Source of the DNA: Marinimicrococcus sp033875255
GTDB lineage: Bacteria > Pseudomonadota > Alphaproteobacteria > Geminicoccales > Geminicoccaceae
Assembly (NCBI GenBank): GCA_033875255.1
Contig: JAWZSN010000025.1
Coordinates: forward strand, 1 to 64,000
Reading direction: 5' to 3'
DNA: 64,000 bases
Part shown: piece by piece, positions 8,150-16,789 of the stretch
Layout of the letters: each line of letters opens with the position of its first letter
How positions within the stretch are numbered: position 1 is the first letter of the stretch
Program-made: the position numbers and the translations under genes
The notes under the pieces: generated by a model
What the model saw: only the letters and a program-made list of their open reading frames with translations
Databases searched by the model: none
Told to the model about the DNA's origin: nothing

Positions 8150-9094
8150 CTAGAGGGCACTCTCCCGGCTGTTCAGGAAGTTCAGGGGCAGGCCCGCCCG
8201 GGGCCACTCCGTCGCCACAAGGCGGCCGCCCTGCGAGAGGGTGATGTAGGCGGTCCGGAGGTCGGGCCCGCCAAAGCAGATATTGGTGGTATAGCGGTCG
8301 GGCATGGGTACGAACTCGACCAGCCTGCCTTCCGGCGAGACGACGGTGATGCCGCCCTCGAGAAGGGTCGCCACGCAGATGTTCCCGCACGCCTCCACCG
8401 CAAGGCTGTCGTAGCGCTGCAGGGCGCCGCCTGCGGCGTAGAGCAGCCTGCCGCCATGGGGGCTGGGCCAGGGGTGGTGGCGGATCTCGCCGGGACCGGT
8501 GATGTCGAAGGCCCAGAGCCGTGCACCCTCGGTCTCGGCCACGTAGAGGGTCTTCTCGTCCGGCGAGAGGCCAATTCCGTTGGGGGTCAAGAAGGGGTGG
8601 GCGATCTCGCGGATCGTCCGCCGGTCCGGCGAGAGCCAGTAGACGCCGCCATAGTCGAGGTCGCGCGCGCGCCGCTTGCCCAGATCGGTGAACCAGATGC
8701 CGCCCTCGCGGTCGACCACGAGATCGTTGGGGCCCTTGAGGCGATGCCCGGTGCCGGTCTCGGCGGTGAGCACCGTCACCTCGCCGGTCGCCAGATCGAC
8801 CCGCTCGAGCCTGCCTCCGTCATAGTCGGCGGCCTGCGTGGTCGGGCGGACGCCGTCCTGGTCCTCGTGGAAGGTGAAGCCGCCATTGTTGGTGACGAAG
8901 GCCGCGTTGCTGGGGCCGATGGCGAGCCCGTTTGGCCCGCCGCCCGGCCGTGCCACGATATCCTGCCGGCCGTCCGGCCACACGCGGGTCAGCGTGCGCC
9001 GCTCGATCTCCACCAAAAGAACGCTGCCGTCGGGCATTGCCACCGGTCCTTCCGGGAAGCGCAGTCCGGCGGTGATCTCTCTGATCTCGGCCAT
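8150..9094 (-). CDS. SMP-30/gluconolactonase/LRE family hydrolase
   Basis: A 314-residue six-bladed propeller enzyme of the SMP-30 family, which opens sugar lactones or related esters using one divalent metal. The expected metal ligands are in place: E15 (RFPEGP), N172 (TPNGIGLSPDE) and D229 (RYDSLAVEACGN). N123 (KGPNDLVVD) would contact the substrate. ATG 9094 is chosen because the family homology starts at MAEIREI; the frame extends 32 codons further without similarity. It is the last gene of a four-gene minus-strand operon, 37 bp after the aminotransferase. No signal peptide, so cytosolic. The substrate is unknown. Confidence 0.85.
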   Translation of the reverse strand: MAEIREITAGLRFPEGPVAMPDGSVLLVEIERRTLTRVWPDGRQDIVARPGGGPNGLAIGPSNAAFVTNNGGFTFHEDQDGVRPTTQAADYDGGRLERVDLATGEVTVLTAETGTGHRLKGPNDLVVDREGGIWFTDLGKRRARDLDYGGVYWLSPDRRTIREIAHPFLTPNGIGLSPDEKTLYVAETEGARLWAFDITGPGEIRHHPWPSPHGGRLLYAAGGALQRYDSLAVEACGNICVATLLEGGITVVSPEGRLVEFVPMPDRYTTNICFGGPDLRTAYITLSQGGRLVATEWPRAGLPLNFLNSRESAL

Positions 9095-9131
9095 CTCGAC
9101 CTTCTCGTTTCCTGTTGCGTGGGTGCGGCGG

Positions 9132-10514
9132 TCAGGCAGCCGGCAGGGCGGCCAGGGTGCGGTCGAGCGCCAGCCGCAGGCGCCGCGCAAGCTCGTCGAT
9201 CTCGGTCTCGGTGATGATCAGCGGCGGCGCCATGACGAGGCAGCCGGCAAGCGGCCGCACGATGATCCCAGCGTCGAGTCCGGCCTCGTAGATGGCCTTG
9301 GCGATGCCGCCCACCTGGAGGCTTGCAGCCGCATTCCCGTCCGGTGCCTCGCGCGGATCGGCGACTTTCAGGGCGCCCATCAGTCCGAACTTGCGGTTGC
9401 CGATTACCAGCGGATGGTCGAGCAGCCCGTCGAGGGCGGCGTTCCAGCGCGGGATGATCCGGCGCACATGCCCCAGCACGTCGCGCTCGTCGAAAATGTC
9501 CAGCACCTTCAAGGCCACTGCCGCCGAGACGGTGTGGGCGGCGTGGGTAGCGCCATGCGCGAACCAACCCTTGGCGTCGCTGCCGCGATCAAGCCTTTCG
9601 GCGAACTCCTCGCCCAGCAGCAACGCGGCGATCGGCATGTAGGCGCCCGAGATCCCCTTGGCGCAGGTGACGCAGTCGGGCTCCAGGCCCATGGCCTGGC
9701 TTGCCCACATCTCGCCAGAACGTCCGAAGCCGGTCACCACCTCGTCGACGAAGAGCCGGATGCCGTAGCGGCGCAGCACCGCGGTGATCTTCTCGAAATA
9801 GCCGGCCGGCGGCGGGTACATGCCCGAGGAGACCGAGACCGGCTCGGCGATGAGCCCGCCCACCGTCTCCGGCCCGGCCTCCTCGATGACCTGCTCGAGC
9901 TCGGCCGCCAGCCGGTCGGTGAAGGCCGCCTCGTCCTCGCCGGGCTCGGCCGCCTCGGGCCAGCTGGGGTGGCTGATGACCAGATAGTCCTGCATCGGCA
10001 GGGCGAAGCTGTCGTGCAGGTCGCGGCCACCGCCAAGGGCCGCGGTGGCGATGGTGCTGCCGTGATAGCTGGCCCGGCGCGAGACCAGCTTGCGACGCTG
10101 CGGCTCGCCGGTGAAGCCGTTGCCGTACCACATGAACTTGAGGAGGTGGTCGTTGGCCTCGGAGCCGGTCACGGCGAAGTGCACCCGGGCGTTCCTCACC
10201 GGGGCGATGGCCGCAAGCCGCTCGGAGAGCTCCATCACCGGCGTCGTGGTGCGATGGATCGCCGAGGGGTACATCGGCAGGGCCCTCAGCTGCCGCATCG
10301 CGGCATCCGCCAGCTCCTCGTCACTGAAGCCCAGCGCCGCACAGTAAAACGACGAGACCGCCTCGATATAGTCCTTGCCGTTCTCGTCGATCACGAAGAT
10401 GCCGCGGCCCTTGGCGAATACCAGCGGGCGCTCGCTCCTGAGCCGCCGCAGGTCGCTGAAGCCGAGCAGCAGGTTGTCGTTGCGATAGTTGCCGTCCGTA
10501 TTTCTTACGAGCAT
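9132..10514 (-). CDS. Class III pyridoxal-phosphate aminotransferase
   Basis: A 460-residue omega-type aminotransferase. The Schiff-base lysine is K286 in VTCAKGISGAYMP and the cofactor-binding Asp is D257 in LFVDEVVTGFGRSG. The phosphate-binding segment GSEAND lies near 117-122. Members move an amino group between an amine or omega-amino acid and pyruvate or alpha-ketoglutarate. Its place between a gamma-glutamyltransferase gene and an SMP-30 gene suggests that it takes up an amine freed by the upstream enzymes. The exact substrate cannot be read from sequence. It starts 66 bp after the gamma-glutamyltransferase stop. Confidence 0.88.
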   Translation of the reverse strand: MLVRNTDGNYRNDNLLLGFSDLRRLRSERPLVFAKGRGIFVIDENGKDYIEAVSSFYCAALGFSDEELADAAMRQLRALPMYPSAIHRTTTPVMELSERLAAIAPVRNARVHFAVTGSEANDHLLKFMWYGNGFTGEPQRRKLVSRRASYHGSTIATAALGGGRDLHDSFALPMQDYLVISHPSWPEAAEPGEDEAAFTDRLAAELEQVIEEAGPETVGGLIAEPVSVSSGMYPPPAGYFEKITAVLRRYGIRLFVDEVVTGFGRSGEMWASQAMGLEPDCVTCAKGISGAYMPIAALLLGEEFAERLDRGSDAKGWFAHGATHAAHTVSAAVALKVLDIFDERDVLGHVRRIIPRWNAALDGLLDHPLVIGNRKFGLMGALKVADPREAPDGNAAASLQVGGIAKAIYEAGLDAGIIVRPLAGCLVMAPPLIITETEIDELARRLRLALDRTLAALPAA

Positions 10515-10580
10515 CGGCCGTCCTCCCTGATCGCGACCTGCCGCCTCGCGCGCTGGGGCCGGCTGGCCCCGCGGCCGGCT

Positions 10581-12140
10581 TCAGCCCTGGCCCCGCGCTC
10601 CCGCCCAAGGTTGGACCGGCTCGGCCGCTCCCCAGCTCAGCCCGGTGGCATCATCACGCAATACGGCGCTCGGACAGGCAAAGCTCAGCGGATAGACCAT
10701 CGGCCGCTGCTCGCGGGTCCGGAAACTCTCTGCCAGTGCCGCCTTCGTCTTCTCGGGCAGGGCGGCGTTCATGCTCACCAGGTCCGTGCCGCTGACATCG
10801 ATCCGCGGCTGGGCGAAGGCCGTGCCCAGATCCATGCCGTGGTCCATCAGGAAACTCGCTATCTGCAGGACCGCCGGAAGGATGCGCCGTCCGCCGGAGG
10901 CTCCAAGGGCGAACCGGCGGCCGGCCTGGAGCCCGATCACCGGGCACATGTTGGAGAGTGGCCGCTTGCCCGGCGCCATCGAGTTGGGCCGGCCCGGGCG
11001 CGGGTCAAACCAGTTGACGCCGTTGTTCATGAGGATGCCGGTTTCCGGCAGCACCACCTTGCTGCCGAACAGCGAGAGCAGCGTCTGGGTCAGCGTCACC
11101 ATGTTGCCATGGGCATCGACCACGTTGAGATGGGTGGTGCAGCTCGGCGCCGGGCTGACGTCGCCCATGGTCCGCAGCCGCTCCTCGTAGGCGCTCGAGA
11201 GCGCCTCGGCATAGCGCTTGTAGAGGTCGGTGTCGGGCATGTCGGCGGTCTTGCGGGCGCTCAGCATGGCGATGCAGCGCTGCAGCGTTGCGCCGGCGAA
11301 GAGGCCCGGCATGGCGTCGATCTCGCCACCGCGATAGCCGATCCGCAAGGGCTCGACGATCCGCGCGCCGTAGCTCGCGAGGTCCTCGGCGACGAGCCTG
11401 CCGCCGAGCGACTCCATGTCGTTGGCGATGCTGCGCGCTATGTCGCCGCGATAAAAGCTCGCCGCACCGCCGTCGGCCAGCGCCTCGAGCGTGCAGGCGA
11501 GGTTGCCCAGCGCCATGAAGCTCTCGGCGCCACCCCAGTCGGCCACCGGCGGATGGCCGTCCGGCAGCCACACCTCGGCGCTGGCCGGGTAGCGTGAAAG
11601 GTCGCGCGCGGCGCTGGCGATCACCAGGGCCGCGTACCAGTCGATGGCGAGGCCCCGGGCGGCAAGCCTTGCCGCCGGTGCGGCGAGCTCGGCGAGCTGC
11701 ATCGTGCCGAAGCGCTCGCGGGCGAGCTCGATGCCGGCGAGATAGGTCGGCACGCAGATCGAGAGAGGGCCGCGGAGATTGCGATCGTCCTCCACCGCAG
11801 GCCAGCCGAAGAGATCGGCGTCGGCCGAGCCGGTCACCGGATAGTCGGCGGGATCGAGGCCCCTGGGCGCCACCATGCCGAAATCGACCGCATGGACCCG
11901 CTTCTCACCGGCCAGATAGACCAGCATGGCGCCGCCGCCGCCGAGGCCGCTCATCCACGGCTCGACCGCGCCCATGGCGAGCGAGACGGCCACTGCCGCG
12001 TCCACCGCGTTGCCGCCGGCATCGAGCACCTCGACGCCGATCCGTGCGGCACGCTGGTTCTGGCAGGCGACGACACCGCCTTTGGAGGAGACGGCGGGCT
12101 TGGTGACCGTCCACTGGTCGCTGAAGGAGGTGGCCATCAT
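10581..12140 (-). CDS. Gamma-glutamyltransferase family protein (Ntn hydrolase)
   Basis: A 519-residue gamma-glutamyltranspeptidase-type enzyme. The self-cleavage and catalytic threonine is T335 in SCTTHLNVVDAHGNMV, with the downstream GSKVV and NNGVNWF segments typical of the family. The family normally has a signal peptide and works in the periplasm. This one begins MMATSFSDQWTVTKPAV with no hydrophobic leader, so it is probably cytosolic. That fits catabolic paralogues rather than glutathione-recycling Ggt. It starts 10 bp after the M81 peptidase gene ends, so the two are surely co-transcribed. Confidence 0.88.
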   Translation of the reverse strand: MMATSFSDQWTVTKPAVSSKGGVVACQNQRAARIGVEVLDAGGNAVDAAVAVSLAMGAVEPWMSGLGGGGAMLVYLAGEKRVHAVDFGMVAPRGLDPADYPVTGSADADLFGWPAVEDDRNLRGPLSICVPTYLAGIELARERFGTMQLAELAAPAARLAARGLAIDWYAALVIASAARDLSRYPASAEVWLPDGHPPVADWGGAESFMALGNLACTLEALADGGAASFYRGDIARSIANDMESLGGRLVAEDLASYGARIVEPLRIGYRGGEIDAMPGLFAGATLQRCIAMLSARKTADMPDTDLYKRYAEALSSAYEERLRTMGDVSPAPSCTTHLNVVDAHGNMVTLTQTLLSLFGSKVVLPETGILMNNGVNWFDPRPGRPNSMAPGKRPLSNMCPVIGLQAGRRFALGASGGRRILPAVLQIASFLMDHGMDLGTAFAQPRIDVSGTDLVSMNAALPEKTKAALAESFRTREQRPMVYPLSFACPSAVLRDDATGLSWGAAEPVQPWAGARGQG

Positions 12141-12150
12141 GCGGCTCCGC

Positions 12151-13605
12151 TCAGAACGCGTTCTCGTCGAGGGGCCAGATCGGCCGCTTCACCCGGGTGT
12201 AGGGCAGCTTCGCGAAGTCCTGGCTCAGCGCCCCCGGCCCGTCCAACCACAGCACCTCGCGGGCCACCGGCGCGAAGTTGGCGTAGAAATGCTGGGCCGA
12301 CTTCACCACGACGATCTTCTTGTCGGCAAGCGAGATGCCGTGCGCGGTGAACAGAGCCGGATCGAAGCCCTGGGTCCTTACCGCGTTGATCAGCACGTCG
12401 ACCCCGCCGATCCGGACCGCCGCCACGTCGCCCAGCTGGGTCCAGCCGCCGGAGAAGCGCTGCCGCCCGTCGCGGGCCAGATGCAGCACCTCGCCCTCGA
12501 CGTCGAGCGGCGCGCCCGAGACCGGCGCCACCTTGCCGCCGAGCCGCAGCCGTACCCTGGAGCCCACGCCGGCGAGCTGGCAGAAGGAGACCGCCACCGG
12601 ATCCCACAGCGGCCCGAGCGCTGCCCCCTGGACCCCGCGCTCGAGCAGCAGCCTCAGGAGGTGGGTCGAGTCGCTGGGCGCGCCGCCGCCGGCATTGTCG
12701 GACGTGTCGGCCAGCACGATCGGCCCGCCTTCCATGGCGAGAGCCCTGGCGACACCCTCCTCGTGGCCGAGCATGGCGGCAGCGGTATCGCCGCGCAGCT
12801 CGCGCACCTCGCGGCCCAGCCGGGCTGCCAGCCTCGCGGCGCCCTCCGGGTCGCCGTCGGTCACCACCAGCACCTGCGCACCCTGGTGCTCGACATCGGC
12901 CCAGGGAAAGCCGTGGATCAGCGAGACCGACAGAACGCCGTGCTTGCCCTCCAGCGCCTCCATGCGCCGCACGAAACCCTGCACGGGCTCGCGGGTGGTG
13001 TGCATCGTGGCGATCATGCGGCAGTCGAAGGTCCGCATCACCGGCCGTATCTCCTTCCTGGCGGTGCGCAGCGCCAGGTCGACCAGCTCCTCGGCCCGGG
13101 CGTAGGTGTCGGTGTGCGGATATTCCTTGTAGAAGACGAGGAAGTCGCTGCTCTCCAGCATCCGGGGCGTCAGGTGGCAATGGAGGTCGAGCTCGGCCGC
13201 CACCACCACGTCGGGGCCGACCAGCGCCCGCGCGCGGGCCAGAAGATCGCCCTCGCAATCCTCCTCGCCGTCGGCGACCATGGCGCCGTGCAGGCTGAAG
13301 AGCACGATGTCGAGCGGCATCGCCGCCCGGATCTGGTCGAGCACCTGGTCGCGCAGGGTGGCCCAGGCCTGGCTGCTGGTATTGCCGGCCGGGGCAGCGA
13401 AGGCCGAGAGGCCCTCGATGACGGTGAGGCCTTCCTCGCGCGCGGCCCGCCGCCGCGCCGCCACCAGGGGGCCGGTGAAGAAGCGCGGCTCCTCGGGGTG
13501 CTCGCCAGCCGGGAACCAGAGATATTCCCTGAAGCTCTCGAGCCCGGTGGGGATGGGCGAGAAGGTGTTGGTCTCGGTGCCTAGCGCCGCCACGAACAGC
13601 CGCAT
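12151..13605 (-). CDS. M81 family metallopeptidase (MlrC-like)
   Basis: A 484-residue protein of the M81/MlrC family, named for the microcystin-degradation enzyme that cleaves linearised peptide products. The N-terminus MRLFVAALGTETNTFSP is characteristic. Likely zinc-binding segments are LHGAMVADG near residue 106 and ELDLHCHLTP near 139. ATG 13605 is chosen on that conserved N-terminus; the frame runs 45 codons further upstream without similarity. First gene of the operon leading to gamma-glutamyltransferase, aminotransferase and SMP-30 hydrolase. Together these suggest breakdown of an unusual, possibly gamma-linked, peptide or amide, which is inference from gene order. Confidence 0.87.
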   Translation of the reverse strand: MRLFVAALGTETNTFSPIPTGLESFREYLWFPAGEHPEEPRFFTGPLVAARRRAAREEGLTVIEGLSAFAAPAGNTSSQAWATLRDQVLDQIRAAMPLDIVLFSLHGAMVADGEEDCEGDLLARARALVGPDVVVAAELDLHCHLTPRMLESSDFLVFYKEYPHTDTYARAEELVDLALRTARKEIRPVMRTFDCRMIATMHTTREPVQGFVRRMEALEGKHGVLSVSLIHGFPWADVEHQGAQVLVVTDGDPEGAARLAARLGREVRELRGDTAAAMLGHEEGVARALAMEGGPIVLADTSDNAGGGAPSDSTHLLRLLLERGVQGAALGPLWDPVAVSFCQLAGVGSRVRLRLGGKVAPVSGAPLDVEGEVLHLARDGRQRFSGGWTQLGDVAAVRIGGVDVLINAVRTQGFDPALFTAHGISLADKKIVVVKSAQHFYANFAPVAREVLWLDGPGALSQDFAKLPYTRVKRPIWPLDENAF

Positions 13606-13786
13606 TGTCGAAGCGCTCCCATGATCGCCCTTGTCCTTGTCTCGTGGCCTATCCGGGCGCCTCGTCCTTGGCAAGGCCGGCCGCCGCAGCCCTGCCTCCC
13701 GGGAATGGCCCGCAGGGCCCGGGATTGTCCCGACGCCCATTGTGGCGCATCAAAGGTCAAACACCGATGAACGGGAGGCGGCCTTC

Positions 13787-14098
13787 TTGAGCATGAAACC
13801 GGTCTCCGGCCGGGTCGAGCTCGAGCTCGACTTTCCCGAGAAGCTCTTCATGGGCTCGTTCAGCCAGGCCTCGGCGTTCGAGGCCGTAAGCGACGGCGAG
13901 GGCGTGACGCTGCGCCTGCGGCGGCTGCGCGGCGAGCGCCGCGTGGTGAGCCTCGAGCTGCACTGGTACGTCTTCGCCGACATGCTCGAGCAGCTGGCCC
14001 AGGGTCTGGCCCAGGGGGCGCTTCCCGAGGATCCCCGCCGCCGCCGCGCCCAGGCCGCCGCCGCGGCGCTCGCCGTCGCCCTCGAGCCGCGCTCCTGA
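13787..14098 (+). CDS. Small hypothetical protein
   Basis: About 103 residues with no family I recognise. It reads as an amphipathic beta-rich N-terminal part (SGRVELELDFPEKL, TLRLRRLRGERRVVSLEL) followed by an Arg/Ala-rich helical tail. The TTG at 13787 is preferred because GGGAGG ends eight bases upstream. The in-frame ATG 13793 is 14 bases away. It is divergent from the M81 operon and 40 bp before a D-2-hydroxyacid dehydrogenase in the same direction, so the two probably share a transcript. Confidence 0.65.
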   Translation: MSMKPVSGRVELELDFPEKLFMGSFSQASAFEAVSDGEGVTLRLRRLRGERRVVSLELHWYVFADMLEQLAQGLAQGALPEDPRRRRAQAAAAALAVALEPRS

Positions 14099-14138
14099 GC
14101 GCTCCCGCCCCACCAGAATCACTCCTGGAACAGCCCCC

Positions 14139-15131
14139 ATGACCAGCCGGCGCATTCTCGTAGCCTTCCACGTCCTCGCCCGCCGCGAGGCGGCCTTCCT
14201 CCAGCCGCTGAAGGATGCCGGCTTCGAGCTGGAGTTCAACGAGCTGGGCCGCCGCTTCACCGAGGACGAGCTGATCGCGCGCCTCCAGGGCAAGTGCGCG
14301 GTGATTGCCGCCGACGAGCCCTATACCGATCGCGTCTTCGCCGCGTGCCCGGACCTGAAGGTGGTCGCCCGCTTCGGCGTCGGCTTCAACAGTGTCGACG
14401 TCGAGGCCGCCACACGCCACCGCGTGCCCGTCGCCATGGCGTTCGGGACCAACCACGAGAGCGTGGCCGACTACGCCTTCGGCATGGCGATGGCACTCTC
14501 CCTCGACCTCCCGCGCCACCACCGCACGGTGGCCGAAGGGCGCTGGGGCGGCGGCTTCCATCCCGGCTTTTGGGGGAAGACGGTGGGCATCGTCGGCCTG
14601 GGGCGCATCGGCAAGGCCATGGCGCGCCGCTGCGAGCCGTTCGGCACCGTGCTGCTCGCCCACGACATCGCCCCCGACGAGGTCTTCGCCATCCAGCACG
14701 GAATCGCCCTCACCGGCCTCGACGACCTGCTGCGCGAATCCGACATCGTCTCCATCCACACGCCCCTGGACGAGAAAACCCGCGGCCTCATCGGCGCCCG
14801 CGAGCTCGGCCTGATGAAGCCCACCGCCTTCATCGTCTCCACCGCCCGCGGCGGCATCATCGACGAGGCGGCCCTGAACGACGCCCTCGGGCACCGCCGC
14901 ATCGCCGGCGCCGGCCTCGACGTCTTCGTGGACGAGCCGCCGACAGGCTCGCCGCTGCTGGCGCGCGACAACGTCATCCTCTCCCCCCACATCGCCGGCG
15001 TGGACGAGAACGCCGAGCGCCTCATGGGCGAGCGGTGCGTGGCGAATATTCTGGCAGTGCTGGAGGGCAGGGACCCGGGGGAGGGGTTCGTGCTGAATCC
15101 GGGGGTGACAGTGATCAAAGCGGACTCGTGA
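14139..15131 (+). CDS. NAD-dependent D-2-hydroxyacid dehydrogenase
   Basis: A 330-residue oxidoreductase of the phosphoglycerate/D-lactate dehydrogenase family. The Rossmann motif GLGRIG is at 153-158. The catalytic triad is R237 (STARGG), E266 (VDEPP) and H284 (SPHIAG). No C-terminal ACT domain is present, so it is not a classical SerA. Members reduce 2-keto acids to D-2-hydroxy acids or the reverse. The substrate is unresolved; glyoxylate, hydroxypyruvate or branched keto acids are all possible. Confidence 0.88.
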   Translation: MTSRRILVAFHVLARREAAFLQPLKDAGFELEFNELGRRFTEDELIARLQGKCAVIAADEPYTDRVFAACPDLKVVARFGVGFNSVDVEAATRHRVPVAMAFGTNHESVADYAFGMAMALSLDLPRHHRTVAEGRWGGGFHPGFWGKTVGIVGLGRIGKAMARRCEPFGTVLLAHDIAPDEVFAIQHGIALTGLDDLLRESDIVSIHTPLDEKTRGLIGARELGLMKPTAFIVSTARGGIIDEAALNDALGHRRIAGAGLDVFVDEPPTGSPLLARDNVILSPHIAGVDENAERLMGERCVANILAVLEGRDPGEGFVLNPGVTVIKADS

Positions 15132-15204
15132 CAAGGCCCAGCAGCGCAGAACTGGTGATAGTCCGGTGTAATGCTGCCAAGGATGGGCGACAGGGAGGTG
15201 CGCG

Positions 15205-15696
15205 GTGAGAGGAAGAGTTCGAACGATATCTGCAGCGTTATTCTTGGCGGCAGGTGTGTCTTGTGTGGCTAAGGCGGAAGATAAGACGGAGGCTCTAGCT
15301 TTATCTTGGGATGATGCGAAGGCCTTTGCGGAGCGGTTTGCTAAATGCGACGGTTTCTATAGAGCGATCAGCATTTATGGAGAGTATTTTGATATAGGTC
15401 CTGCAATGCGGGAGATGTACAATAATCTGGCGAACGGTTCGCAAATGACGGCCCGCTGGTTTCTGGCCCACCACATTCGCAATTTGGACAAATTAAATCA
15501 TTCGACTCAAAGTATGGGTGATAGAGAGCGTCTAAGGTTCGCGATCATATTTGAAAGTGTTATCAGGGGAGAGGGTGCAGAGGGTATCATGGATGAAATA
15601 ACGGCAACGAGGGCGCTGTGCGATGATTTGGGAGATGTGCAAGCTTATGTGGTAAACTCCCTCCGCGATCAGATGTATGGCGTTGAGCCGCAATAG
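15205..15696 (+). CDS. Hypothetical exported protein in AT-rich DNA
   Basis: A 163-residue protein with a signal peptide (residues 1-24, cut near VAKAED). The helical mature part has two Cys (KCDGFY near 48, ALCDDL near 142) that could pair. No family is recognised. GTG 15205 has GGGAGG seven bases upstream. Codon use (TTA, ATA, AGA, GCT) and low GC differ sharply from both neighbours, which points to recent transfer. No mobility gene is next to it. Confidence 0.7.
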   Translation: MRGRVRTISAALFLAAGVSCVAKAEDKTEALALSWDDAKAFAERFAKCDGFYRAISIYGEYFDIGPAMREMYNNLANGSQMTARWFLAHHIRNLDKLNHSTQSMGDRERLRFAIIFESVIRGEGAEGIMDEITATRALCDDLGDVQAYVVNSLRDQMYGVEPQ

Positions 15697-15804
15697 TTTT
15701 CAAGATGCCGATATTCGGCAAGGACTGAAGGAGCCAATTAGCACTCTGATGGGTGAGATGCGCGCCGCCACAGAGGGAAGCCCGTGGCCTCCCTCCGGCG
15801 GGCA

Positions 15805-16203
15805 TCAGAGGTCGAAGAGGCCGTCGTCGCCCAGGTCGTCGTCGAGGTCGCCGAACTCGGTCTCGTCGATCTCGCCGCTCTCGTCCCTGTCGTAGCTGCC
15901 GAAGACGCCCTGGTTGAGCTCGTCCTCGTTGATGCCGGCGTCACCGTCGGCGTCCCAGTCGCCGAAGATGCCGCCGTCGCCGTAGCCGGCGCCGAACTCC
16001 TCCGGGTTCAGGAGGCCGTCGCCGTCGCTGTCCCAGGCGCCGAACACGCCACGGTCACCGAAGCGGGTGTTGAACTCGTCGTTGCTGATGCTACCGCCGC
16101 CGTCGCTGTCCCAGTCGCCAAAGATGTCGGCCGCCGCCGCGGGTGCTGCAGAGAGGACCAGGGCGAAGGCGGACACGGCGGCGAGGTTCGAAAGGCTTTT
16201 CAT
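15805..16203 (-). CDS. Exported EF-hand calcium-binding protein
   Basis: A 132-residue protein with a signal peptide (1-25, cut after AAAA) and four EF-hand loops at residues 32-43 (DSDGGGSISNDE), 58-69 (DSDGDGLLNPEE), 84-95 (DADGDAGINEDE) and 105-116 (DRDESGEIDETE). Each is introduced by an aromatic FGxW or FGxY motif. The spacing of about 26 residues (21 for the last pair) is shorter than in calmodulin pairs, so helices are minimal. ATG 16203 starts at the signal peptide; codons further upstream are not homologous. Likely a periplasmic or secreted calcium binder. Confidence 0.85.
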   Translation of the reverse strand: MKSLSNLAAVSAFALVLSAAPAAAADIFGDWDSDGGGSISNDEFNTRFGDRGVFGAWDSDGDGLLNPEEFGAGYGDGGIFGDWDADGDAGINEDELNQGVFGSYDRDESGEIDETEFGDLDDDLGDDGLFDL

Positions 16204-16352
16204 CGCGCGGTACTCCTTCGGTTGCCGGACCAGGCGGACGAGATGCCGGGGCGCGGTGCTTGTGGGAGGGCGAACGCGTCGGCCGCTGCCGGGTTCCCGG
16301 CGCGCCATAGGCGCATGCCGAGGCTCGACCGGGGCCACGGCCCCCGATCCCC

Positions 16353-16391
16353 ACTGACGGGAATGAAGCGGAGAAAGCCGCGCGCAGCGCC
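16353..16391 (+). repeat. Dispersed intergenic repeat, copy 2
   Basis: actgacgggaatgaagcgga leads into the core gccgcgcgcagcgcc at 16377-16391. It lies upstream of the EF-hand gene and 47 bp from the small membrane-protein gene. Confidence 0.6.
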
Positions 16392-16437
16392 TGCGCCAGC
16401 AGCGATCCCGGACCTGGCCGCCGGCGAGGCCGGCGCC

Positions 16438-16569
16438 TCAGTCGGGCGGCGGTGCGGCCCCCTGCACTGGCGGCTCGGGCGGTGCGATCTCGCCGGGCGT
16501 TTCGGGCCACAGGAAGAACGCCAGGAGCAGCAGCAGGAGGCAGAGGCCGAGGATCCAGAGTTTGCGCAT
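16438..16569 (-). CDS. Small single-pass membrane protein
   Basis: A 43-residue frame from ATG 16569: Met-Arg-Lys, then a strongly hydrophobic segment (LWILGLCLLLLLLAFFLW), then a Pro/Glu-rich tail. It looks like a bitopic membrane peptide or small lipoprotein-like leader. The ribosome binding site is weak. Two copies of the dispersed repeat bracket it. Function unknown; it may be spurious. Confidence 0.45.
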   Translation of the reverse strand: MRKLWILGLCLLLLLLAFFLWPETPGEIAPPEPPVQGAAPPPD

Positions 16570-16727
16570 GGGGCACCGTGGCTGGAGGACGGGCGGGCGG
16601 CGCCCTTCGGGGCAGGCGGGGACGTCGAAGGAACAGGTGCTGGAGACGTGCGTTCCAGCCCGCCGGCGAAAGCGGCGCCGGATGCTCTCGACGGTCAAGC
16701 CGGCTCTTGCGACCAATCACCGGCCCA

Positions 16728-16765
16728 ACCGACAAGAAACGAGGAACAGAGCCGCGCGCAGCGCC
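16728..16765 (+). repeat. Dispersed intergenic repeat, copy 3
   Basis: accgacaagaaacgaggaac is followed by the core gccgcgcgcagcgcc at 16751-16765, just beyond the 3' end of the GNAT gene. Confidence 0.6.
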
Positions 16766-16789
16766 CGCACCAGCGGGAATTTCGCGCCC

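Noticed and set aside
8838..11597. A 919-codon open frame on the plus strand
   Set aside because: It lies antisense to the aminotransferase and gamma-glutamyltransferase genes. Its sequence is Arg/Gly/His-rich with no family match, as expected from GC-rich mirror frames.
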